A stretch of DNA of 13,420 nucleotides from Peptococcaceae bacterium UBA5356 (GCA_002407935.1 DHPU01000071.1:41695-55114), one strand, 5' to 3'. Shown: positions 1 to 8,098, counted from the stretch's first letter. The notes: generated by a model from the letters alone, not told the origin. Made by a program: numbers and translations.

Positions 1-8
1 CAGCAGTA

Positions 9-1817
9 TTACTCTATATTACTATCTAAAGAAGCGTTATCGCCAGATTTCTTTTCGGAATCATTAAAATCAACAGGTTCTTCTGGAGTAACAGATTCTT
101 CTGGAATAACTTCTGTCCCGGTGGACTCCTCTTCTCCGTCTCCAGTGTTAGACCCATCTTCTCCACCAGAATCCTTTTTTTCACCAGAAGCACCGAGTTC
201 ATCTTCAGGGTTAGGCTCAGATTCGCCCGTATCACCGGCAGGATCTTCAGTAGGAACATCTATTTGCGTTGTACTTATTGAAGCCGAATTAATACTTTCA
301 TCTATATTTACAACAGAATCTGTCGTATTCTTAATGGTCACAGTGGCATTTTCCAGAGAAATCGGCTCACCGTCATATTCAATATCCTCCAACCTTAATT
401 CCAGTGTCGTAGCGGAACTGTACCCCAGGGTAGAACTCCACCCCTCCGAAGAGATTGCGGCAGCCACATCAATCTCTACTGTATCGACCTCCGTCCCATC
501 CGCCAGCAAAACAATACGGCCACTATCAATGACATAATCAGAATCAAGCTTCAAGTTGAAAGCAACCTTATCACACATCAGCCGATCTACCCGAATACGT
601 GTTGCAATATCGGCAGTTTGCACCTTGACAACATCCACAACATAATCTTCCTCACTTTCATAGGTACGGTAGCCCAAACTTACCGTATATGAAGTTCCCG
701 GATTTAACCCATAAATTGTGGCCTTAGAATCATCGACATTAACCTGTACCCGAACAATCTGATCCTCCTTATTCGAATCGGTAGTATATACCGTCGGGGC
801 AGCTTCCAAAAATACCATACTAAATGTACCGGCTGGATCAATTACCGCATATTCAACGGAAAGAGAATTAACTCTAGTCATAATCCCCCGCAAACTCAAT
901 GTTTTCCTAAAATCAAAATCTGCAGAGTTTCCTCCGCCGGCGATTCCTACACCACCCGCACCACCGGCACCGCCAGCTCCACCATCGCCACCGGCACCGC
1001 CAATTCCCCCTTTACCCCCTTTACCTCCGAGTCCACCGAGTCCGCCAACACCACCAATGCCCCCGATTCCGCCCATGCCTCCTTTTCCGCCTTTTCCGCC
1101 ACGGATTACAAGTTCATCAACCATGTTCTCTTCTTCTTTTTTTTCTTCTGCCAGCAACGAATATTGATTAGTACTGCCGAAAATTTTTGTTAAATCAATT
1201 GTTTTCTGGTCAAGTATTAATTTTTCATTCGCAATATCAAACCCAATATCGCCATTAAGAAGTACCATCGGATCCACCGTTTTCATATTAACATGATCGT
1301 TCATTAATTGGGCATTTCCGGCTCGGTTGATAATGACAAACAAAAAATTTCCGGCCTGTAATAAACCATCGTTACTTTTGATTGACGGTCCGGTAATTAA
1401 ATATTTGCGGTCGGCAAGCTTATAAAATGACGTGACTCCAAAATCAGTGATTTGAGTCTCTTCCGTAATGGAATTGACACTTCCGTCATGAAATACTTGA
1501 TAGCCATTACCGAAGATTTTCAGCTTTGTGTTATTCATTTCAAAAGCTGCCGTACTTTTTCCCAAATTATATTCCCCTTGTTCTGCCAGTTTTAGATGAT
1601 AATTACCGTCCCATGTCTTCGTGATTTTCCCCTCCACCGTTGTGGTAATCGGAAAATTATTTTTATCATACACTATACTATCCGCCGCCACTGTATAAGT
1701 GCTCCCACTCAGTGCCGCAACTCGTACTACAACCAAAGTAAACAATCCTGCAAGCATAAGGACAAGCAGACCAAAGAGATTGAAAGAAATAATTGCTCTT
1801 TTATCTAATTTTCTCAC
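9..1817 (-). CDS. Membrane-anchored surface protein with GGX glycine-repeat rod, FN3-like domains and acidic tail
   Basis: A 602-residue protein I cannot match to a named function. Layout seen: a basic cytoplasmic stub (MRKLDKR), one hydrophobic segment at about residues 9-35 without a clear signal-peptidase site, an N-domain (about 40-215), a glycine-triplet stretch (240-296), an FN3-like domain (about 300-403, with the tyrosine-corner motif LNPGTSYTVSLGY at 371-383), a second beta-rich domain (404-505), and a tail at 523-602 with 27 Asp/Glu and no Trp, Tyr or Cys. There is no LPXTG, SLH or LysM motif, so I infer N-in/C-out anchoring by the first helix. The N-domain resembles that of the upstream giant gene: KLADRKYLI here matches KLSPDKYII there. 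The start is GTG at 1815-1817, chosen because a full AAGGAGG lies 8 bases upstream and the hydrophobic segment follows at once. The gene lies 33 bases after the giant gene, so co-transcription is likely. It is complete at both ends. An adhesin or stalk role is inference. Confidence 0.8.
   Translation of the reverse strand: MRKLDKRAIISFNLFGLLVLMLAGLFTLVVVRVAALSGSTYTVAADSIVYDKNNFPITTTVEGKITKTWDGNYHLKLAEQGEYNLGKSTAAFEMNNTKLKIFGNGYQVFHDGSVNSITEETQITDFGVTSFYKLADRKYLITGPSIKSNDGLLQAGNFLFVIINRAGNAQLMNDHVNMKTVDPMVLLNGDIGFDIANEKLILDQKTIDLTKIFGSTNQYSLLAEEKKEEENMVDELVIRGGKGGKGGMGGIGGIGGVGGLGGLGGKGGKGGIGGAGGDGGAGGAGGAGGVGIAGGGNSADFDFRKTLSLRGIMTRVNSLSVEYAVIDPAGTFSMVFLEAAPTVYTTDSNKEDQIVRVQVNVDDSKATIYGLNPGTSYTVSLGYRTYESEEDYVVDVVKVQTADIATRIRVDRLMCDKVAFNLKLDSDYVIDSGRIVLLADGTEVDTVEIDVAAAISSEGWSSTLGYSSATTLELRLEDIEYDGEPISLENATVTIKNTTDSVVNIDESINSASISTTQIDVPTEDPAGDTGESEPNPEDELGASGEKKDSGGEDGSNTGDGEEESTGTEVIPEESVTPEEPVDFNDSEKKSGDNASLDSNIE
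930..1100 (-). repeat. Coding glycine-triplet repeat (GGX)
   Basis: Residues 240-296 of the 602-residue protein form 17 consecutive G-G-X triplets followed by GIA and GGG. The X residues run K K M I I V L L K K I A D A A A V. All four glycine codons are used, so this is not a recent expansion of one DNA unit. Such a strict three-residue period fits a polyglycine-II or collagen-like helix, in which every X side chain points along one edge. Confidence 0.9.
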
Positions 1818-1825
1818 AGCTCATC

Positions 1826-1832
1826 CCTCCTT
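1826..1832 (-). promoter_or_regulatory. Strong ribosome binding site deciding a GTG start
   Basis: The minus strand reads AAGGAGG, a perfect anti-16S match, 8 bases before GTG at 1815-1817. An ATG two bases after the motif (1822-1824) is in another frame and too close to the motif to be the start. This supports translation of the second cassette gene from GTG on a shared transcript. Confidence 0.75.
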
Positions 1833-1850
1833 ACTTGACACCTCTACTTG

Positions 1851-4800
1851 TTATTTATTATAAATTAGCACCCGTGGCTCTTCCAGCCTAATATCGTTCT
1901 TATAGAATTGTACCTGGATATAATGTGTCCCTTGTTTAGTCAGATCAGTAGGCAATTCAAACGAATAATACTCGCTTGACGTCCCTGCATTATGTGGCTG
2001 CGGCGTAAAATTCATCGTGACCGTCGGATAAGTATCAAGATTGGAAGTATAAATTAAATACTGAATACTGTCCACTTCGGTCAAATTCACCGAATTGTTA
2101 AACTGCAGCTGTACCCGCAGATTACTTGCCTTAACACAAGTAATATTGCCAAGAACAATACCCATATCATCCAGCGTCGTTCCGGACGCTGTTTTAAGTA
2201 AATAACTATCGTCTGTTGGGTCTTCCACTTCGCTAATATTATCCAAGTTACCCTCGTTCAACAGATCTGTAACAGCGTAAATTTTCAGTGTATAAGTACT
2301 CTGCTCATTTAGCCCGGTAAACATAATATTCTCAGCCGAAGCAACTCCATAGGTCTCCGCTTTAATCTCTTCCGGGGTAATATCTTCTCCCTGACTATCA
2401 AAAAACCGAACCTTGTACATACCATTCACAATCACCTTATCCGAATCAATCGGCAACACTCTGAAGGTCAGACGGTGAACTCCCCCATCTGCTATACTTG
2501 CCGTTGAAGTAACCCCGAAGCTCGGCTTTAATAATTTTTTTAACGTAAATCCATATGTAGCCGAGCCAAGAATATTTTCCGGATTCTCACGTTCGGCAAT
2601 TCCGCCATCGGCCACCGCAGTTATAATCATTCGATATGTTCTACCAAATTCAAACACCGAATTACCCGGTTTACAGTAAAAGTTTTTATTCATATCCTTT
2701 TTATAGATGATCTCTTCATCAAAAAGTTCCTCATGCTTCCATGCCTGCTCTACAAGACCGTCATTATCCAGCAATTCTAGGTCATAAAAGATCTTAAAGC
2801 CCAGCACCTGATCAAGGTTATAAGACATCAGTAAATATTTTGTTTCGTAATTCTCCGCCGTATATTTTAAAGAAATATTACTGATATTTACCGTCTGAAG
2901 AGTGGCAAATCGGTATAGAACCCCCGACTGTTCTGCCTCAGGATCATATAAGTAGGTATTGACGCCATTAATCTTACCCCAAACCTTAAAAGCATAACTC
3001 GTCCTGGACTGTAAATCTGTTAGCTTAACTACATAATTTGTCTGACCCGAGATAATCGTTTCTGTATAATATTCTGAGGAAATCAGTTCATCTCCGGTCT
3101 TAGTTTCATACAACTCAATATAAAACTTTTCTTCATCAAGACCGCTGCTACCTTCAATTAATAAGTTAATATCAGCCGTATTAAGTGTTGTGACAATATC
3201 GCCCACCGTCACACTGGGGATAACCGTCCCCAATTCATAAGCCACAGTAAATTGTCCTGCTGCCGTCTTAATCGCTTGATTAGCAATCGCCTTCAGAGTA
3301 AGAAACTCGTGGGAAGAATTATTACGGGCTCCGGCTTCCATAAAATCAAATCCTATTGTACCGGTTCTACCGGTGATTCTATTGGTAAAACTTAGCAGGA
3401 AGCCTGCCAGTTCCGCATCAAAGATAGACCCACTGGCATAAACCGAATCTCGCAAAACCACTCCGGAAGTACCGGGCACCTTATATTGACCAATTGTGCC
3501 ATCACTAGGGCAAAGCTGAATAGCATGGAAAGTGTTTGGGATGGTTGTTGTCCCAAAGCCGGAGTTACCCGTATCATAGCAAAGAGAAGGTTTTAGCGTA
3601 ATCGTTTCTCCCTGAAAATTTTCTAATTTAGCAAAGGGCAGTTGAGCCGCCGTCACCGGAGCATTATCAAAATCCACATTTTCCACCTTAAGATAAATAG
3701 TCTCACTTGCCACACCGACGGCACTGACCTCAACCTTAAGTGCGGCAATTCGTCTGAGTTCACTATCCGACACGCCATCTAAGATGATATATAAACGATT
3801 ACGGTCAAGGATGGGTTCCACCCGAAAGGTAATCTCGGCACTAAGTCCTTCCTCTCCCTCAAAATAGCGACTGAAGAGTGTAAGCACCTCCGTCTTGCTA
3901 TTATATTTCGGGTACCGGTTCTGAGTAGCCGTAACCGTATACGTTCCTTTACTCAAAGTGGCAAACTGCACCTCTTTAAATTCACTGACTCCCTTCGTAA
4001 GCGAACCGGTTTTCTTAGAGGTATTGCCTTGTTTCACAGTAAGTGCCGCTCCATCAAGCAAGGCTCCGTCCACGTCAACCAGCTTGTATTTCCAAGTAGC
4101 GGAAGTATTATCAGAGACCCACGGGTAAAACTGAAAACCCGCACTCTGCTTCGGTGCATCAAGCAGCTTAGAACGCAACAACGCTCCCGCCTGATAATCC
4201 TCCGGATAATTATAATTATCTTCCGAAAGTTTCAGGGTCGCAGTGTAGGTAAAGTAATACTGCCCCCCCCTTGAAGCAAAGGGATTATAACGGATATAAC
4301 GACCATTTACCTCTGTGTCTGTTCCCTCCCCAAACAACAAAACAAGCTCCGGCGCCTGGCCATCCTCTGTCAGTATTTTATAGGAGGTGCCAATCTGTTG
4401 AGCCCCCACCGGAATATCTTCATCACTGTTATATTGATGGTAATCGGCAGGGGAAAACATTGTATACGTAAAGTCTTTAGCCAAATTACTACTATTAAAC
4501 TTAGCCTTGACAAGAAACCCAAGCACTGCGTCGTCACTGAGACCGCCAATTCTCGTTGCCCCGTATTTCTCCGCATTTGCATTAATAATTGTTGTTACTT
4601 CAAATGCGTCATTTTCAGTAGGCAACGGGGGCGCGGAATCTGTTTTATTGATACTGATTGAGTTATTTAAGATCCCAATCTCGTTGTTATATTCCGTATA
4701 ATCTGACGCTCCGGTCACCTGAAGAGTAAAGATTGTCCCATTAAGCTGTTCGGGCTGAATTCCAAAGAACGCTTCCGTAATCCGGGTATTTTGATCATAA

Positions 4801-7292
4801 TATGCTTCCTTCAAATCGCTCTCATACGGCTCGCTATTAGTATCATGCTGGGGGGCAGTAGCGATTAGGTTCCTTTCTTCCGTACCTGCACCGGAAAACA
4901 ATTTAAAGATTAAGTGAGACAAGGTACGAGCTTCCAACTCACTATCGATCTGATCAGGGTTCCGCAACTGAAAATCGACATTAATCGCCGTGCTGCCATC
5001 ACTGGATTCTTCTCTAAAAACCGATTGCAAAGACTTGGTAGGTAAAGTATCAAAGATGAAACTGCCGATAAGCATCTGTTCCGCACCATTTTCGTCACGG
5101 AGATCCACACGCCCATAAACTGAAACCACATAGGTGTCGCTCTTCCGTAAATTATTTACATTGAATGGAATAGCATAGGTAGTTGCTGTCGACGCAAATG
5201 CGGAAAGATCCGTAATTGGGTCAAGTGTTTTCGCTTTGTTAAGGGAATTTTCATACATGATCGTGAGCGGGTTACTCGTATTAACTTCAAGACCTGCCGA
5301 CTGTGCATCAATATAAATAATTCCGCTGATACGTTCAAAAGTTACCTCTTCTGTTTCGAAACGCACGGTCGGGAAGCCCACCCCTTCCATCCTGAAATTT
5401 TCCGATAAAGCGCTTTCATATTCTACCGTCTTTTCATTATCATAAAATTCCGCAACAACCTTCACCTGATAATCTTTATTGCGTTGCAAATACAGATTAT
5501 CGATAAATGCGGCAACACTATTTTTCGTTTGAGAAAAAATTGTCTTAACCGGCTTTGCATCGTTAATAATTGGTGAGCTATAAATCTCATAACGGTAATT
5601 TTTAATTCCGTTGTGAGAGTCCTCCACAGAACTGACTTGCATCTCAAACGAGGCATTCTTTTTATTAATGATCACATTAGGCCGACCAATTGTCGGTGGG
5701 GTTTTCAACGTAGAATATTTTACCTTCTGCCCATAGACAGGTAAATCTATCCCTTCACCGCCCTTCACCTCGGTTAATTGAAGCTGATAAGTTGTATCAG
5801 CCGTTAAATTTCTAAATACCGCCGTTTCGCTGTTACTCGCAAAACTCAAATTCGCCACACTATGCGAGTCTCCATTCTCATCATAAAGCTGCAAATTTGC
5901 CACATCTATACTGGAATGAGGCTGCCTGATTACTTTGAATGCCAGCTCCGTTTCCGTAGCATAGACCTTCTCAACAGATAAGCCGATATTATCCGCCACA
6001 AATACCTTACTGATAAAATCCTTCGTATACTCTTTATCGTTTACGGTATAATCGGCACTAATTACCAGCCGATATTCCGTGTTGGATTCCAGCGAGTCTA
6101 CGATAAAATTAAAATTCAACCCTGTATACGGATCCGGACCGGCCACAACCTTATTCGTACCTGTTTTTAGAATCTTTAACTTAACCGAATCCCCAATCAG
6201 CAGATTTTCCTCATCAACGATAGAAACGCTTCCGCTAACACTCGTAGCAGTTACCGTCCAGTTGGATAATTCAAAAACAGGCAAATTTACCTTAACACCG
6301 GTCTGCTCACCGGGCTCATCACTTCCTCCGCCCACGGTATTGCCATCTGCACCTTTTTTACCTTTACTGCCACTTTTACCTTTGCCGCCGGCTTCTCCTT
6401 CTTCCCCAATTTCTCCGTCTTCTCCCGTTTCTCCGCCTTCCCCGGCTTCTCCAGCTTTCCCAGCTTCTCCTTCTTTACCATCTTCCCCATCAATTACAGT
6501 GAATTTAGGCAACTTAAAACCGGTGCCCTCCCTCTTTAAGGGCGTCACCTCAAGGTTATCATCGGCATCAACCACCATTTGAGCCAACTTTAGCTTCGGA
6601 ATATTGTAATAGCTAACAGCTTTATCACTAAAATTAACAGTTACACCGTCCGTAAGCTCTACATAACAATCAGACGAGATTGTTTGTACAACCCCCTCGT
6701 TATTAGCTAGTCTTACCACCTCTTCGTCTATGTAATTTACCTCAAGGTATCCGCTAAACTCCCTTACATCATCATTTGAAAAATGTAATTTTAGGGAATC
6801 GGCGACAATAATATATTTGTCCGGCGACAATTTCCACATAAATTCCTTAAACTGGATAGGCGTACCCATATGATCAAGCGAATAGGCTTTACCATTCTTT
6901 TGCATAATTGATTGGGGAGACACATTATAATAGTTAATCAAATCATCATTTAATGCCGCCAAATTCAACACCACACCCGTTTTTAGGGCACCCAGCGAAC
7001 CATCGGAATAGTGAAGAAAACTATTTTCGTCAGCCATAATCCGTTGATTCTGGGTATCACGAAAAGCAATCCGCTGCGGATAGCGAGCCTTAAAATTCTC
7101 CCCGGCCTGAAAATGATATTGTAAGTTTTTCCCATCAGCAACTGCCGCATCTTCCTTATATGCCAAGATGTAACCATCCTGCTGAAAAGCTTGCCGCGTA
7201 CTGTTGATTGAGTGGAGAGTAAAAAAGACTCCTAAAAGCATCAAAATAAACGACGCAGTCACAATAAACATTAAGCTTTTATTTTTTGCCAT
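1851..7292 (-). CDS. Giant membrane-anchored multi-domain (FN3-like) protein with collagen-like rod
   Basis: An 1813-residue surface protein of unknown function. Seen in order: basic stub MAKNK, hydrophobic anchor (about 7-27), an N-terminal beta-rich domain (about 38-260), 16 G-X-Y triplets (269-317), then a long chain of beta-sandwich domains. FN3-like tyrosine-corner motifs are visible at 400-411 (LESNTEYRLVI), 496-506, 600-612, 714-726, 1427-1438, 1547-1560, 1661-1674 and 1784-1797. Residues 1066-1140 look like a Cna-B or carboxypeptidase-regulatory-like domain (VDVDGALLDGAALTV ... LSKGTYTVTA). Regions about 755-1045 and 1145-1355 are beta-rich but unassigned. There are five cysteines, no LPXTG or SLH motif, and no enzyme motif I recognise. 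I chose ATG at 7290-7292: AAAGG lies 12 bases upstream and the anchor follows directly. A TTG 16 codons upstream has no ribosome binding site. It has its own promoter and precedes a gene of the same plan by 33 bases. From memory, similar uncharacterised collagen-plus-FN3 proteins occur in Lachnospiraceae. An extracellular stalk or adhesin role is inference. Confidence 0.8.
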   Translation of the reverse strand: MAKNKSLMFIVTASFILMLLGVFFTLHSINSTRQAFQQDGYILAYKEDAAVADGKNLQYHFQAGENFKARYPQRIAFRDTQNQRIMADENSFLHYSDGSLGALKTGVVLNLAALNDDLINYYNVSPQSIMQKNGKAYSLDHMGTPIQFKEFMWKLSPDKYIIVADSLKLHFSNDDVREFSGYLEVNYIDEEVVRLANNEGVVQTISSDCYVELTDGVTVNFSDKAVSYYNIPKLKLAQMVVDADDNLEVTPLKREGTGFKLPKFTVIDGEDGKEGEAGKAGEAGEGGETGEDGEIGEEGEAGGKGKSGSKGKKGADGNTVGGGSDEPGEQTGVKVNLPVFELSNWTVTATSVSGSVSIVDEENLLIGDSVKLKILKTGTNKVVAGPDPYTGLNFNFIVDSLESNTEYRLVISADYTVNDKEYTKDFISKVFVADNIGLSVEKVYATETELAFKVIRQPHSSIDVANLQLYDENGDSHSVANLSFASNSETAVFRNLTADTTYQLQLTEVKGGEGIDLPVYGQKVKYSTLKTPPTIGRPNVIINKKNASFEMQVSSVEDSHNGIKNYRYEIYSSPIINDAKPVKTIFSQTKNSVAAFIDNLYLQRNKDYQVKVVAEFYDNEKTVEYESALSENFRMEGVGFPTVRFETEEVTFERISGIIYIDAQSAGLEVNTSNPLTIMYENSLNKAKTLDPITDLSAFASTATTYAIPFNVNNLRKSDTYVVSVYGRVDLRDENGAEQMLIGSFIFDTLPTKSLQSVFREESSDGSTAINVDFQLRNPDQIDSELEARTLSHLIFKLFSGAGTEERNLIATAPQHDTNSEPYESDLKEAYYDQNTRITEAFFGIQPEQLNGTIFTLQVTGASDYTEYNNEIGILNNSISINKTDSAPPLPTENDAFEVTTIINANAEKYGATRIGGLSDDAVLGFLVKAKFNSSNLAKDFTYTMFSPADYHQYNSDEDIPVGAQQIGTSYKILTEDGQAPELVLLFGEGTDTEVNGRYIRYNPFASRGGQYYFTYTATLKLSEDNYNYPEDYQAGALLRSKLLDAPKQSAGFQFYPWVSDNTSATWKYKLVDVDGALLDGAALTVKQGNTSKKTGSLTKGVSEFKEVQFATLSKGTYTVTATQNRYPKYNSKTEVLTLFSRYFEGEEGLSAEITFRVEPILDRNRLYIILDGVSDSELRRIAALKVEVSAVGVASETIYLKVENVDFDNAPVTAAQLPFAKLENFQGETITLKPSLCYDTGNSGFGTTTIPNTFHAIQLCPSDGTIGQYKVPGTSGVVLRDSVYASGSIFDAELAGFLLSFTNRITGRTGTIGFDFMEAGARNNSSHEFLTLKAIANQAIKTAAGQFTVAYELGTVIPSVTVGDIVTTLNTADINLLIEGSSGLDEEKFYIELYETKTGDELISSEYYTETIISGQTNYVVKLTDLQSRTSYAFKVWGKINGVNTYLYDPEAEQSGVLYRFATLQTVNISNISLKYTAENYETKYLLMSYNLDQVLGFKIFYDLELLDNDGLVEQAWKHEELFDEEIIYKKDMNKNFYCKPGNSVFEFGRTYRMIITAVADGGIAERENPENILGSATYGFTLKKLLKPSFGVTSTASIADGGVHRLTFRVLPIDSDKVIVNGMYKVRFFDSQGEDITPEEIKAETYGVASAENIMFTGLNEQSTYTLKIYAVTDLLNEGNLDNISEVEDPTDDSYLLKTASGTTLDDMGIVLGNITCVKASNLRVQLQFNNSVNLTEVDSIQYLIYTSNLDTYPTVTMNFTPQPHNAGTSSEYYSFELPTDLTKQGTHYIQVQFYKNDIRLEEPRVLIYNK
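6342..6488 (-). repeat. Coding collagen-like G-X-Y repeat, charge-partitioned
   Basis: Residues 269-317 of the giant protein contain 16 uninterrupted G-X-Y triplets plus a closing Gly. Triplets 1-11 hold 13 Glu/Asp and 2 Lys (GED GKE GEA GKA and so on). Triplets 12-16 hold 5 Lys and 1 Asp (GGK GKS GSK GKK GAD). There is no proline in the block. A Gly/Ser linker (GGGSDEPGEQTG) joins it to the first FN3-like domain. Confidence 0.9.
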
Positions 7293-7425
7293 TTGAAAAT
7301 CAAACCTTTCGAAGTGGACTAAAATACCATATTTCAACAAGCAATCATAGCCGCAGATAAATTGTGAAAGTTCAACCTTTTTCGCGAATAAAAAATAATA
7401 TATTCTAAACTTGTACTAATATTTA

Positions 7426-7454
7426 ATTATACTTTTTTTATCACCAAACGTCTA
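7426..7454 (-). promoter_or_regulatory. Predicted sigma-A promoter of the surface-protein cassette
   Basis: The minus strand shows -35 TAGACG (7449-7454), a 17-base spacer and a perfect -10 TATAAT (7426-7431). A start near 7419 would give a leader of about 125 bases before the ATG at 7292. The leader contains the 8-base palindrome TTCGCGAA at 7381-7388 flanked by T and A runs, a possible operator. I see no c-di-GMP riboswitch or terminator-like hairpin in this leader. Confidence 0.55.
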
Positions 7455-7470
7455 CTCTTAAATACCAAAT

Positions 7471-7965
7471 TTAGCTAATATTTTTCCTCTCTAACCTAAC
7501 ATCTTCCTCTAAGTTCTGTAAATTCATAGCTTCGGTCGCTAATTGATCACACCGCTCATTTTCTATATTTCCGGCATGTCCAGGTACCCATCTGAATTTA
7601 ACCTCATGTTTTTGAATGAGCTCCCATAGTCTTTTCCAAAGATCTAAATTTTTTACCTCTTCCTTTTTACTTCTCATCCATCCTTTGTTTCTCCAGCTAA
7701 TAAGCCATCCTTTTTCAACTGCGTCAGTTAAATATTTGGAATCACTATAAAGAGTAACATCACATTTTTCTTTTAAGGCTTCTAACCCTTTTATTGCTGC
7801 CATTAGCTCCATTCGATTATTAGTGGTGTTTTTATAACCACCGGATAATTCCTTTCTGAAATTTTTATATAAAAGGACAACACCATATCCACCATTTCCA
7901 CCCGGATTACTGATGCATCCTCCATCGGTATATACCTCAATTTTTTTAAAATTAGAATCTTTCAT
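7471..7965 (-). CDS. rnhA: Ribonuclease HI
   Basis: A 164-residue type 1 RNase H that cuts the RNA strand of RNA-DNA hybrids in the cytoplasm, for example R-loops and Okazaki primers. The whole fold is visible. The catalytic carboxylates are D14 (VYTDGGC), E53 (NRMELMA), D75 (LYSDSKY) and D140, with the helper H130 in the loop VPGHAGNIENERCD. The Trp/Lys-rich basic protrusion (about residues 87-104, GWLISWRNKGWMRSKK) is present, as in E. coli RNase HI. Length is close to the roughly 155 residues usual for the family. I chose ATG at 7963-7965 because GGAGG lies 8 bases upstream and the RNase H fold begins a few residues later. An in-frame ATG at 8007 would add 14 residues unlike the family and has no better ribosome site. 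The gene has its own predicted promoter and sits alone between trhP and the surface cassette, with no terminator seen on either side. Confidence 0.95.
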   Translation of the reverse strand: MKDSNFKKIEVYTDGGCISNPGGNGGYGVVLLYKNFRKELSGGYKNTTNNRMELMAAIKGLEALKEKCDVTLYSDSKYLTDAVEKGWLISWRNKGWMRSKKEEVKNLDLWKRLWELIQKHEVKFRWVPGHAGNIENERCDQLATEAMNLQNLEEDVRLERKNIS

Positions 7966-7985
7966 TAATAACACCTCCATTACAC

Positions 7986-8010
7986 AATCATCATTACTAA
8001 TCATCATTAC
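7986..8010 (-). repeat. Tandem 12-bp direct repeat in rnhA leader
   Basis: The minus strand carries two perfect copies of GTAATGATGATT (7999-8010 and 7986-7997), repeated at a 13-base period, between the predicted -10 and the ribosome binding site of rnhA. Confidence 0.7.
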
Positions 8011-8018
8011 ATTAAAAC

Positions 8019-8047
8019 ATTCTACAATAAAACACTAATTCCTTCAA
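8019..8047 (-). promoter_or_regulatory. Predicted sigma-A promoter of rnhA
   Basis: The minus strand reads -35 TTGAAG (8042-8047), a 17-base spacer and -10 TAGAAT (8019-8024). The start would be near 8012, about 47 bases before the ATG. It lies in the 133-base gap after trhP, where I see no intrinsic terminator, so read-through from upstream is also possible. Confidence 0.5.
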
Positions 8048-8098
8048 TTATTGCCAACCAACGACATCGAACCTTTCCATTCCGAATCTGCTATATTT

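Noticed and set aside
121..537. Plus-strand reading frame of 138 codons rich in Ser and Pro
   Set aside because: It is antisense to the acidic Gly/Ser/Glu tail of the smaller surface protein; composition bias keeps the frame open.
930..1100. CRISPR-like or other DNA-level repeat array
   Set aside because: The periodicity is of codons (G-G-X) with mixed synonymous codons; it has no repeat-spacer structure.
6079..6582. Long plus-strand reading frame rich in Pro and Ser
   Set aside because: It is the antisense of the collagen-like Gly codons, which read as Pro/Ser-rich on the other strand. It has no ribosome site and no family likeness.
7293..7340. Sixteen-residue N-terminal extension of the giant protein from a TTG codon
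   Set aside because: There is no ribosome site before the TTG, and the extension would precede a typical MAKNK plus hydrophobic anchor start.
7293..7425. Possible c-di-GMP or other riboswitch in the leader of the surface cassette
   Set aside because: Adhesin genes in clostridia can have such leaders, but I see neither the conserved riboswitch core nor a terminator-type hairpin here.
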